The notes under the pieces are model-generated. The model ran no database searches and was not told where the DNA came from. It was given only the letters and a program-made list of their open reading frames with translations. DNA of 64,000 bases from Lantana camara. Lineage: Eukaryota > Streptophyta > Magnoliopsida > Lamiales > Verbenaceae. Location: positions 31,602,501 to 31,666,500 of the forward strand of contig CM074865.1 of assembly GCA_037501455.1 (NCBI GenBank), read 5' to 3'. Below, piece after piece: positions 33,794 through 45,173 of the stretch (position 1 is the first letter of the stretch; the number at the start of each line of letters is the position of its first letter). The position numbers and the translations under genes are program-made.

Positions 33794-34934
33794 TGACGCC
33801 CTAGCATGGGCCCCACATCCCCTGCACTAGGACCAAGCTCATACACGAATATAGTCTGCATACAAGCCCAATCATAGCGAACGGGAACACAACACGGACC
33901 CTGGCTAGGCGGGACTAACCCTGTACCAACAGATCAGAATATCTAACAGAAGTGTATACCAAGAAAGCGGAAACATAATCATAGATATTTATCCATAATA
34001 TACAAATCCTCAAGTTTAAACAAATCACAAGTGAGAGTACTCGGCCCACACGGCCTCAATTGTAATACAAAGCAAGAGTAGATATAAGTGCGTGGTACAA
34101 GATGGGTGTGAATCAAGCTAGATACAAAATTACAATAGCTAATGCAATTTCCCACCTAGCTATAGCAAGAAGTACCTGAGGGACAAAGAAAGGAGGGGTC
34201 AGTCTCTACAAGACTGAGTGAAATGGCATAAATAATATATATATATATATAAAGCAGTAAAGATCATGCAAGCCATAATTCCACACAAGGTTTTCAAAGA
34301 ACAAATGAAAATATAGGATATCTACGTGTGGAATTACAACTTTCAAGTTTATTTCAGGAAAGTGATCACTGGCTCGGCGAGTGAGCCTTCTCCAACCTTA
34401 CTCCTGTACAAGATATAGCTATTAAGTGATCAAGCAAGAATTAAGTTTCACTTAATACAGGATTCAATTCAGGTGCACATATACTCCTTTTTCCTCTGGG
34501 TTGGTGGTTCGGGTAGCTAGCCCTCACCACCAAGACAGGATGATCAATGGGTACATGAATCCCAATGATCGAGAGCCCCTTCGATTCACCAAACCTCCTG
34601 GTGAATGTCCGAGTCGTCCGAGTTTGGTTGGGACTTATGCAAAAGATAGCCATCAGCCCATGTTTTCCCAGTTCTCTCAATACACAAGCCCCTGGGCCAC
34701 AGGAAGTGTCAGGTTCTCGCCAAAACAGGACAGGAACAAGTTTTTGGTTTCATTTGAAATCATTAATATTTAAAATCAGAGTAAATAAGTATAAGATATG
34801 TTTTTGGCCAAAACTTCACAAAATAGAGTTGTAGGGTTCATAATTCATAACCTATCAATTCCTCACCTGTACCGAAACCGAAAAGAAAGGAAAGAACTCC
34901 CCGAACCCTATGTGGCTTTGTGATTATTAATTGT
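33794..34934 (-). mobile_element. Gypsy LTR fragment, minus orientation
   Basis: Starts TGACGCCCTAGC...CCCCACATCCCCTGCAC, then the GCGAACGGG, CTGGCTAGGCGGGA and AGACTGAGTGA blocks and a CTCGGCGAGTGAG segment. It is cut at 34,934 by the solo LTR. The part that would carry the palindromes is absent. Confidence 0.7.
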
Positions 34935-37900
34935 TGTAGCACCCGAGCGCAAGGTACCACATCCCCCGCACCGAGACCCAACCCGTATATGAAATGGAAA
35001 ATCCATACACGTGCCAAATCATGGCGAACGAGGATACAAACACACACGCTATGCTAGGCAGGAGCTAACCCTTAAACCATTCAGTAACCAGACATAAATA
35101 AAATTAGAGTAATAACCTTAAGCGGAAGCAAGAACGAACATATATTATATACAATGAGCTAGGAAGCTCCAAAATAAATATACAAATTCAAGTTTAATAA
35201 TACATGACCCACACGGCCTAATAAAACATAAACGCTCCAAACATAAACATAGTACAAATGTGATAAGTGTATGCAAACCCAAAAGACAAGAGCTAGACAT
35301 GAATATAAGACTAGAGTGTAAGACTAGCTCCTTCTAACACCTTCACAAAAACAATTAAAAACAAACCGGGTTCAGTTTAAAAGAGACTGGTGGGTATAAA
35401 ACAGGGCATAAGATATAATATCGCATAATTTAGACATATTCATGCAAGCCCTAATCCCGTGTGAAGTTTGATAAGAATTTCCCAAGTGGGCAAAACAAAG
35501 AAAACATCCACGGGATTACGACATTCTTATTCATTCGTAATTGTTCAAAAGGTTTTATGGCCCGGCGAGTGGGCGTGCATAATCTCCATCCAACACCTCG
35601 TGTAATCAAAACATTACTTATTCATTATCACACATAATTCTTTCGTGCTCATACATAACATGATCATAATCATACATATACAACTTCTTCCTCCGGGTGG
35701 TGGACGGGTTTGCAAGGCCCGCCCACCTAAACATATCAATGTGCAAGTGAGGTACATGAATCCTCACTGCCCGGTTAGCCTTTCCTCATCAAAACTCCTT
35801 GACGAGGTCGGTATTCACCGTAATTAGTTGGAACTAGTGTATGGGATCCCCGTCGGCCCTTGCCTCCCCGGATAGCCACATACACTAAGTCCCTGGGCCC
35901 GTGTTCAATTCATATCATGCACTCTCCAAAATCAAAGGGTAGGAATTCATAAAAGAAGGGTTTACGTTTGCAATCATTTACTCAAGAAAAGACTCTATAT
36001 ACGTATAATATACATTTTGGCCTAAAATTTTACACATTAGATGTATATAGGGTCGTTTTATCTAATAGAAGAGAAACCCACCTTTTTAAAATCAAAAGAG
36101 AGGCACAAGTAGCTCAAGGCTCGCCTCCGTCTCCCACCTTACCAAAATCTGTGCAAAAGAAAAGGGATGAGACTCAAAATGACCATATAAGACTATCGGC
36201 AATGAAATGCATATGATATGATATGCATAAGAGGTGATGTTATGTCATCGAGGTGTTCATGTGCATGATTAATGCCTTAAAGGCACGTATACTAGCATTC
36301 CATTCATCACATTAAGCCTTCATATCCATACAAATTCATATCTTCCATATATCATACCAATTCAATTCAAGAAATTCAAATAACGATCCTAACGTGTAGT
36401 ATTACATGTATACATACCATACAAGTCATAAAAGGAGGAATAAATAACCATTTAAGGCTCATATTGATGGCAAAGACCCAAGCATGCACATATTGGAGCA
36501 AAGTTGATACATTGAAGCATAACTCGGAAAATATTCCACCAAAAATCATAAAACTTCATAACACACTATATGACATGTTAATGAAGTGTATGAACCAAAA
36601 ACGAGCCAAGGAAACCATGAAATTGAGTTTGAAAATCGAATTTTCATGTAGATTTCAATAGGGTCGCGGCCGCTACCTAATATTTTCTGAATTTTGTCCA
36701 ATTTTTCAACATCTCAAAACATGGCTAAAAACTGGTAGTGGCCGCGACTGAAAAACAACGTGAAAGGAGTCGCGGGCGCGACCCCATCCATGTGGAGCAA
36801 ATTTGAGAGTGGGTCGCGGCCGCGACACCTATTTTCTGCACAAAAAATCGCGGCCAAAACAGGGGAAAACGTACCAAACTTCAACCATCAAATAACCAAC
36901 GAATCAATACAAGTTAAGGTAAAAAAAACTCAACAGTTACTCCTCATTCCATGCATCAAACCAAAGCAACAAGTCCAAACATGATCAAGGAAGAGAAGAA
37001 ATCTAAGTTCACCCATTTCTTGCAAAGTTCATTAATGAAAGCCAACAAATTCCTCAACTGCCAAGACAATCAGTTCATACAAGTAATAATGGATACAAAA
37101 GGTTCATTTATGATGCATCAAACTCAAAGAAAACACAAGAATTCATCCCCAACTTCAAAATATGATCAAACCCTTACTATTCACTTATTTCATCAAAACA
37201 TGCTCTTCAATCCATTAAATTCAGCTATATTAGAGTCAAAAGAAAGAGGAGAAGGTGAAAAACACAATCATGGACATACCTTTCAAGTTGGAAATGATTT
37301 GGAAGAGAATTGAGCTCAATTGGATGAAAGTGAATAGTATTATTTTTCTCCTTCAAGTGGGTCTCGGTTTCCAGCAGTTTTTAGGCTAAGTGTGGAGTGG
37401 AAAATGTAATGAGAGTGAGGATATCTGATCAAGGGTTAAGAGAGGGTTAATTAGGATCAAGTTTCACCTAATTTGGTTAGCTATGGTTCAAGTTATGGTT
37501 AAATAAGTGAGGAGGGGTCTTTTTGGACGAATTTGTAAGTTCCGGGTGAAATTCGGGGAATCAAACGAGGTTAGAAAAATATGAGACTTAGTTTTTTGAA
37601 CCCAAACCTTTGATACGAGTCCAACGGAGTTGACGGAACTCAAATCCGAGTCCCTGAGCTCAAGATATCACATTCAGAACCAAGGGTGCGCTAATTACTC
37701 GTTAACCCCCGCTTTGGTTCCAACATTCAAAATAAATACAAAACTCCACCAAATGAATCCGAAAATGTAAAACGATCATATATCCACATTCATAACACAT
37801 GCAACTCCAACATATAAAATTTCCACGACAATCGAAGTTCATTTCATATAGAAACGGCACACAAACATATCACGAATGCCCATAGATATCAAGAATTCAT

Positions 37901-38049
37901 AATATAAATTTCAATTAAATTCATATAATAAAAAAATTAACAATTAAAGATAAGAATAAAATATATAAATGTATAATTAAATAAATTTAAACGCGCAAAT
38001 AATTATCACATAAATCATACCTGTACAGCTGAAAAGTCGGGGCGTTACA
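34935..38049 (-). mobile_element. Solo gypsy LTR
   Basis: 3,115 bp, TGTAGCACCCGAGC...GGGGCGTTACA, with a perfect duplication ATTGT (34,930-34,934 and 38,050-38,054). It has no internal domain. It belongs to the same broad family as the plus LTR at 38,553, so the two form an inverted pair 0.5 kb apart. The donor-like AAAG|GTATG is at 37,279 (minus) and the palindrome cluster at 36,661-36,857. Confidence 0.92.
36661..36857. repeat. CG-rich palindrome cluster, group ii, solo LTR
   Basis: Five matches to GGTCGCGGCCGCGACC start at 36,662, 36,734, 36,768, 36,812 and 36,846 (spacings 72, 34, 44, 34). The last is only a half-site. The order and size of the gaps match the 68, 32, 47, 32 pattern of the chromovirus array. 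Confidence 0.8.
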
Positions 38050-38054
38050 ATTGT

Positions 38055-38552
38055 TGTGCTTGATGCTTGCTACTTTCCACTTGTAATTGTTTTTGTGTTA
38101 TGTTGCTCGGGAGTCTTGGATACTCCCTTGCCTTGTTGTTGTGAGATACGGGGTTCTCTCCTTGTTGGTTGTGAGAGATGGGGTTGTCTCCTTGTTGCTC
38201 GAGAAACGGGGTTCTTTCGTCATTGCTTACTACCTATTTACCGTGTCTCTGGTGGTAGCTTAGAATCTTGGGTGTTTAGGTTTCTAGGTGAGATAAGGGT
38301 CGTGATAACAACGTGCTTCATGAAACGCTAATAGAGATTTTTGATGCCGCTTGGGGATGGTTAGAGTGCCTCAACATTGAATCGTGACTGTGGTGTATAG
38401 AAGATCCCCTTTGTTGCTTGAAGACCTAGCCCAAACTAATTCCTGTTAGGGAGTTGCTAACCCCGTGTGGGATGAACACCGGAGAGTTTTGCTTAAAGTC
38501 CAGTACTCGAGGCAGTGGACCTGAGGACAAGTCCCTTTTAAGGGGGAGAGGT
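38055..38552 (+). other. 3' internal remnant and PPT of a gypsy element
   Basis: Ends in TTAAGGGGGAGAGGT (38,538-38,552) directly before the LTR TGTGATGTCCCC. It contains about three copies of a roughly 31-bp unit (CCTTGTTG...ACGGGGTTCTCT) at 38,128-38,220. No protein domain was recognised. Confidence 0.65.
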
Positions 38553-41500
38553 TGTGATGTCCCCCATCTTCGTACATACAGGTATGACGTCACGAGAGTG
38601 TTACTTGCGCTTTTAATTATTTAATTCATGTAATTATATGTTAATTTTAATGTTTATTTGTTATTTACAATTATATGAATTTGAAACGTTCTCGCTTCTA
38701 TGACTTTGTTTTCAATCCGTTTATGCCCGAATTTAATACCCATTTTTGTGAAAACTTGATATGCATGAGATATTTGAGTTTTAAACATGTTTGTATGCTC
38801 ATTATATATTTTCGAGTTCGTTTGTTAAGGTTTCGGATTTTTTTTTTTTAACGGGACTTAAAAGGGGCTAAAGGGCATTTAGCGCACCTTGGGTTCTGGG
38901 CAGCATAACGTGAGCTCGGGAATTTGGATTCAAATTCCATCACCAAAGTTGGACTCGTTTCGACAATTCGAGTTCAATGGAATAAGCCTCATAATTTTCT
39001 AAACCCGTTTGAACCTCCGAAATTCCACCAAATTGAGCTGCACACACCTATAGTACCACCTTTGACTAAATTGGCGATATCTCACTCATTTCTCAACTAA
39101 ATAATCCCAAACTTAGACCCACATCTTTCTAACTTATTCCTCTTTCATCCCATACCATCTCCATTTAGTGAAACACTCCAAGAAAGAAGGGAAGCAGCTG
39201 CAAAAACGAGACAAAGAGAGAAAGGAAAAAGAACTATTCACCCTTTGTTTATTTGAGCTCATATCTTCATCATTCTTTCTCCAATTTGAAAGGTAAGCAC
39301 ATATTTGTGTTTTCCATATCCTTGTGGTCATTTTAAGCTATGAATGGTAGATTTTCATCCATGTTTGAGAATGATATGAGATAATGAATTAATAGTTAGG
39401 GCTTTGTTAGAATTCTTGAATCTATGCTTCTCTTTGAGTTATTTGTTGGATTGAAGTTTGTATGTTGATCATTTATGCCTCTTTATTGCATTTATGGACT
39501 TGAAATTCATGATGGTTGAGGTATTAGTGATATGCCATTAGAGAAGCTTGAATTTCTTGAAGTTGAAGAAGCATGTATGATGAACCTTTGCCTTCCATCT
39601 CTTGAACGTTTAATGTATGGAGAATTTGCTGCCATTTTCTTGTCCAATTTATGCCTTATATTTTGTATATTTGTTGCCTTGGTTGTTGCCATCCTTACCT
39701 TGTTCTCCCACGCCAAGAACTACTGTTGTTGCTGCATTTGTTTCGCAACGAAGAAAGGCAACACAGCCGCATCCATGTTGCTTGAAAACATGGAGAGGTC
39801 GTGTTGTGCGTTCGAATTATTGCAATAAAATGGACACGGACGTGTCCCAATTGAACTGAAACATGACAAGGCCATTTCTTACTCTCGCTCTTGTTTTTTT
39901 TAATTAAAATTTGTGTGACACGGCCTTGTCAATGTTGTGAAGAATTATGATACGACCGCTTCATGTGATTGCAGCAGCGGCGGTTGTTTCTTCTCCTCGT
40001 TACCTATTCAAATGAACTCCGATTGACCTGATTTTTTAACCAAAGAAACCTTTTGAAGTATAAAACATTATTAAATTGAAATCACCTTAAAATTCGTTGT
40101 GATTTGTGAGATATAATCGATCCATTTTGGTGTCGCCACTTCGCCGAAAATTTACTTTTGTTCCATTTCAAGCTTAAGCCATTTTCATATCGCTTTAAAC
40201 CAAGATTCAAGACATGTATCATTGGAAAGATATGATTGTCTAGTTTTATATCTAAAAACCAAAACTTAATTCTAACTTCTAGAACTCGAGATATTCCCAT
40301 TTTTCTACAGCTTACGAGTTTCCGAAAACTGTCAGCTTTTACCAAAATCCCTTCCTTGCATTCCTTTCACTCTCTTGACTTCCGTATGTGATTTAATTTA
40401 TCTATTTTGCCCCAAAAATGTATATATGATGTTAATGGCTTGTTGAATTACGCATTATGATATTTTTATGAATTTTATGCCTTGATTCTTGATGTATAAA
40501 CGTAACTCTTATACATAAATGCTTAAGTGCTACAATGTGACCTTGTTTGCAGTTATTGCATTATTTATGTGTTTAATGAATTCCTTTCACCTTTAATTGA
40601 TTCTTATGCATTGTTAGCATGTATTATAACGTACTACGAATTGAATATTGAAAGAACGAACGATATGGAATGAACGAATGATAATGAATGGGCACGATCT
40701 ATTCGTGTAATAAGTGAATAAATCATTTATGCGTCTAAGTGGAATTAATTGTGCACATGAACATCTTCATGGCACATTGTTATATCTTATGCATGTCATA
40801 TCACGTTAATGCATTGTCATGCGTCATATATGGTTCATTTGGAGTCTTGAGTCTCACGAATGCACCGTGTTATCTTTTGTACAGTTTTCTCCAAGATGGA
40901 GACCCGGTGGGTTCATAGGCTATCTTCAAGTCTTCTTTTCTTCTTATTCTTGTTCGGTAAGGTGTAGCCAGGTAGATTTCACTTCTATTAGATAATCTAA
41001 CCCGATATATCCCAATGTATAAGATTTCGGACAAAGTATATATATATATATCGAGTCTTTTCAGAGAGTCAATGATTTTATGTTAAAACCCTTTTCTTTC
41101 AAATGAATCCTTACCCAATGTTTTGGCGAGATCAGTGATCATTATAAATGGGGGCCCTGGGACTAAGTGTACGTGGCTATCCGGGGAAGCAAGGGCTGAT
41201 GGTGATCCCCATGCACTAGTTTCAACACAATGACGATGTTACCGGCCCTCGCTAGGAGATTAGCGAGGAATGGGAATCGGGCTTTTGGGGCTTCATGGAC
41301 CCCTCTAGCCATAATGAATGGGTGGACGGTGCTTTAGCCGAGTCCGTCCACTAACCGGAGGAAAAAGGTGTAATGGATTATGCATGAATTAATGATTATG
41401 AATGAATGAATGAATGTTGTGTGATCACTAATGAAAGAATGAATGGATAATGCACACACAAGGTGAAGGTTGGAGAGTTCGCCCACTCGCCAGGCTTATG

Positions 41501-41797
41501 TAATAGCCTAATGAAATAATGAATAAAAATTTATTATTGTAATCCCGCGTGTTGTTTTTTTTGTTTTAACTCACTTGGAAAATGTTTCAAAACCTCGCAG
41601 GGGATTATAGCTTGCATGTGTGTGTGTTTAAATTCTGTATTATTAATGTATAAACCCTGTTTTATACCCACCAGTCTCTTAAAGACGGAACCCGGTTTGT
41701 TTTCAGTTTTTCTTACAGGTTTTGGAGTGCTTGGCGGGATTTCGAGTCCGTAGGGTCTTAGTGTGGGGGATGTGGCATCACGCGCTCGGACGCTACA
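38553..41797 (+). repeat. 3' LTR of a largely lost gypsy element
   Basis: 3,245 bp, TGTGATGTCCCC...CGGACGCTACA. Landmarks are GGTATGACGTCACG near the start, the GCATAACGTGAGCTCGGGAAT block (38,902), donor-like GAAAG|GTAAGC (GT 39,293), palindromes (39,832-39,963) and a TCAGAGAGTC/CACTCGCCAGG segment near the end. It abuts a copia RT gene fragment at 41,798, so the gypsy element inserted into that copia or a deletion joined them. Confidence 0.88.
39832..39963. repeat. Palindrome cluster, group iii
   Basis: Four copies near GGACACGGNCGTGTCC start at 39,832 (GGACACGGACGTGTCC, full arms), 39,864, 39,916 (TGACACGGCCTTGTCA) and 39,948. The spacings are 32, 52 and 32 bp, again two 32-bp pairs. Confidence 0.75.
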
Positions 41798-43340
41798 AGT
41801 ATAACAATGTTGACAGCTGCATCTACTCCAAAAGTACAGCTGACTACATGGCGATAGTCTGCTTATATGTCGATGATATGTTGATCATCGGAACAAATAT
41901 GATTGGAGTAAACGGGACTAAAAAGTATCTATCTTTGGTCTTTAAGATGAAAAACTTAGGTGAAGTAGATAATATATTAGGTATTAAAGTTAAAAAACAT
42001 AGTGGGGGTTTAAACCAATCTCACTATATTGAGAAAATTCTGACTAAGTTTAAACACCTCGAGATCAAAGAGGTGAATACTTCGTTTGACAACGGACTGA
42101 AACTTAAAGAAAATACTGGTAGAGCTATTGCACAGCTTCAGTATGCAAGTGTTGTTGGCAGCCTTATGTACGTAATGCATTGCACTAGACCAGATATTTC
42201 CTTTGCAGTTTTAGAACTTAGCAGATACACGAGTAGTCCCAATGCTGATCATTGAAAAGTTGTTAGTAGGGTACTCGGGTATCTTATGAGGACTATTAGC
42301 TTTGGTTTGTTTTATAACAAATTTCCTAATGTGTTGGAAGGGTACTCAGATGCGAGTTGAATAACTAGTTTGGGAGATAGCAAATCCACAAGTGGGTGGA
42401 TTTTCACTCTTGCCGATGGGGCTATTTCTTTGGCAAGCAAGAAACAGGCAATAATCTCTCATTCTACCATAGAATCTGAGTTCATAGCTTTAGCATAAGT
42501 TGGATAAGAGGTTGATTGGATTAGAATATGTTGTTAGAAATAGATATTTGGCCAAGTCCAATGCCTCCAATTTCATTGTATTGTGACAACGAAGCAACAC
42601 TTACAAAAGCGTACAGTGGTACCTATAATGTTAAGTCTAGACATACTAGTCTTAGACACGCGTTTGTGAGATAATTAATACTAGTATTATAACAATTGTC
42701 TACGTGAGGTCAAATAAGAATTTGGTTGATCCATTTACTAAGCCTCTGACGAGAGACTTAATAGCTTCAACTACAAGAGATATGAGACTTAAACCACCCG
42801 AACCAAAGTGATGGTAACGCTACCTATAATCTAGGTTACCCCTGATTACAGGTTCAAAGGGAAAAACAAGTTACAAGTTGGTTAAAGCTATCAAATGGTC
42901 TCATATGTAGTAGAAGATAGCCCGGTGAGTTGCAACATGATAAGGTTGAGCTATGCTCTTAACAAAATGCTGCACTATTTGCAACAAGTGCTAAAGAAAC
43001 ATTTTGCCTATATGAACTAGAATTGAAGCCAGTTCTTATAGAGATTTGTGGTTTACTCTCTTAGAGGTTCATGAAACGGGATATGGCATATGTCTTGATA
43101 AGCGCCAAGCAGCGGAATGCTTATTGTGCGAGAAAGAACACGTGTGTGTGGTAACTCCGAGCCACTAAGGAGTTGAGGTTCAATTTGCGGACACCATCAA
43201 CTTCGGCGTGGTCTTGAGCTACTCACACTAATGGAAGGTTCAATGTTTGTCACACCTTCCGTTATGCATGTGATCTTTAAATAACACTTTGTCAAAAACT
43301 GGTTCAGGAAAAGAGCAGTTTTTCCAAACAAGTGGGGGAT
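41798..43340 (+). pseudogene. Tork-like copia RT / RNase H fragment
   Basis: Opens in mid-RT (YNNVDSCIYSK...VCLYVDDMLIIG, with the YVDD active site at about 41,868), then MKNLGEVDNILGIKV and ARxDISFA-type blocks. The first stop is at 42,253-42,255. RNase H follows in pieces (EGYSDAS, STSGWIF, SHSTIESEFIAL, YCDNEAT, KSRHTSLRHAF) with several stops and frameshifts. A PPT AAGTGGGGGA lies at 43,330-43,339. The 5' part of the element is absent. Confidence 0.85.
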
Positions 43341-43760
43341 TATTGAATATTATGTGTCATTAATATCCCATATTGAAAATTGAAGAATCATTGTGAACAT
43401 TAAAGATATATAATAGGTGTTTGAAAAAACTGTGACTCTTAGAGTCCCACATTGGAGAAATACTGAAAATGATACAGCTTTATATATTAAAGTGGTGAAT
43501 ACAATATTAAATTTGTGGGACTCAAGAGAGGGCTGATGGACTCATACGCAATGCGGTGCACCGCATGTGCACGGGCACGGGGCCGGGGCCGGGGCCGGGG
43601 CTGGGGCCGTGGGCTTGGGCTTGGGCGATTGTGCATGGCGTTTGATGGAGCACTTTGCGCTTGTTTTTGTAACACCTGATATCTATATATGCAGTCCTCT
43701 TTAGATGAAAAAGTACACACAACATTTATCAGATTTTTTGTGCAGTGCTATCACATGAAA
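43341..43760 (+). repeat. 3' LTR of the Tork-like copia remnant (end uncertain)
   Basis: Follows the PPT and starts TATTGAATATTATGTG, probably a mutated TGTTGAATATT start. It includes a TTTATATATTA promoter-like region (43,478) and a G-rich repeat at 43,574-43,625. I could not fix the 3' terminus. Confidence 0.6.
43574..43625. repeat. GGGGCC short tandem repeat
   Basis: About five units of GGGGCC or a variant (CACGGGGCCGGGGCCGGGGC...) followed by GGGCTT units. The plus strand could form a G-quadruplex. It lies inside the copia LTR remnant. Confidence 0.8.
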
Positions 43761-44263
43761 TCATCCTCTCTAAAAGCTTGACATATACCTTTGAAGTATC
43801 GCCTGAAACCTTTAATTAGCACACTTCCCATAAAGTTAGGGGCGATAGAAACTTTAAGGATAAGGAATACCCGTGTCTAGCTTCATCCATTGCCCAGAAA
43901 TTCTTAACAATCTATATCGTGTCGTGTATGTATTGTCATGTCCGTATACATACATCATACGTTATGAACTTAAGATTAACTCGATTATTTAGGTTTTATA
44001 TGTACTAGTAGAACTGTAGAAGCAATGTGCCTTGCACACATTAATCACATAATTTATTTAGATATTTTTGATTATCAAATTCATTTGATTAGATAATCTA
44101 AAGTATGAAAATATGTTAAAATTTCTATAAATAATAATAAAACATTACTAAAAACTTTTTAAATCATACTCATAAAAAAATTACTTGATTAAAAGTAAAT
44201 CACAAACAACTAATCATATTATACTTATTATGATGAGACATAAAACTACGTTCGAATCAGAGT
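43761..44263. other. AT-rich stretch without recognised features
   Basis: About 500 bp between the copia LTR remnant and the Tat LTR. Base composition rises sharply in GC at about 44,262, where the next LTR begins. Nothing codes here. Confidence 0.5.
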
Positions 44264-45070
44264 TGTCCACGTGTCAACCTCTGGCAATAGATGGACTGGA
44301 CGCTCGCACTGGTGGGCTCGCGGGTCATCCCAGCCTACTCCCTCGCTTACTAGTACAGGCTTATGAGCCTCAACCAACCCTTCAGGTGAAAGGTTCAAGC
44401 TGGCTGGCTTGACGCTCACATCCCGACCCTCAGGGTCACCCTTATCAGGGAAGCACCCACACGAGGGTCCCATTCTTGATGCTCGGGATTCCGGCGCTCA
44501 AAGGCCATCTTTCGCGGGGGGTCCATCTGTGCATTCATCGAGCGTCACCAGCGCTCATGCGTAATCCAACCCCCTGCGATGGATCCGAACCTCGGCAAAG
44601 GGGACCTTGGGCTCTCTTCCCACGCGATCCTCGCCAACAACCTCTGACACAAAGGTAGTGCGCACCTGGCACCTGACACACCGCCTCCTTTTCAGAAACA
44701 TCATTCTCACGCCCTCAAAGGCTGCCACGTGTTAGGGCAACACAGGTTTGGGACCACACGGTCAATTTACCCATTTACCCTCACCCCTAACATATAAATA
44801 GGGGAGAACACATGCTTTCTCCCCCCAAGTCATCTTCTACACACACATTGCATTGTTCTGGGCATTCCTACTGATCTTCTCAAGTTTTCCATTAACCTCA
44901 CCACAGTTGCACTACCATTACCTATTGCACTCTTGGTGTTATCCTAGCTGGAAGAACCCACGCTCACAAGGAAACCCAGTTCCTGAGGCTCTCACGCCTG
45001 TGATGGTCTTTCCCTCTTCATACAAATACTAAAGTGTTGTTGCATTTAGGAAACCGATATTCCTGCACCA
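44264..45070 (+). repeat. Tat element 5' LTR
   Basis: TGTCCACGTGTC... to ...CCTGCACCA (end 45,070 or 45,073), placed by the GC shift and the PBS that follows. TATAAATA lies at 44,793-44,800. The start is inferred from the TG and composition change; the 3' LTR needed to confirm it is not in the window. Confidence 0.7.
44793..44800 (+). promoter_or_regulatory. TATA box of the Tat LTR
   Basis: TATAAATA inside the LTR, about 270 bp before its end. It is the probable core promoter for the element's genomic RNA. Confidence 0.7.
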
Positions 45071-45077
45071 TCATTTT

Positions 45078-45094
45078 TGGCGCCGTCTGTGGGA
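45078..45094 (+). other. Primer binding site of the Tat element
   Basis: TGGCGCCGTCTGTGGGA begins a few bases after the LTR. TGG pairs with the tRNA CCA end. This sequence is common in the lineage; I do not assign the tRNA isotype with certainty. Confidence 0.75.
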
Positions 45095-45173
45095 AATCCA
45101 TCACCACCATCTTCGTCGTTACCAGTTTCTTCCTTTAAAAGCTAGTTGAAAAGTGACACCAAAGTCTTTCATC

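Noticed and set aside
30339..34934. One intact gypsy element with LTRs 31,847 and 38,553
   Set aside because: The internal domain is almost absent and other LTRs occupy the space; no matching target duplication was found (AGTAT follows 41,797, while AAAAT precedes 31,847).
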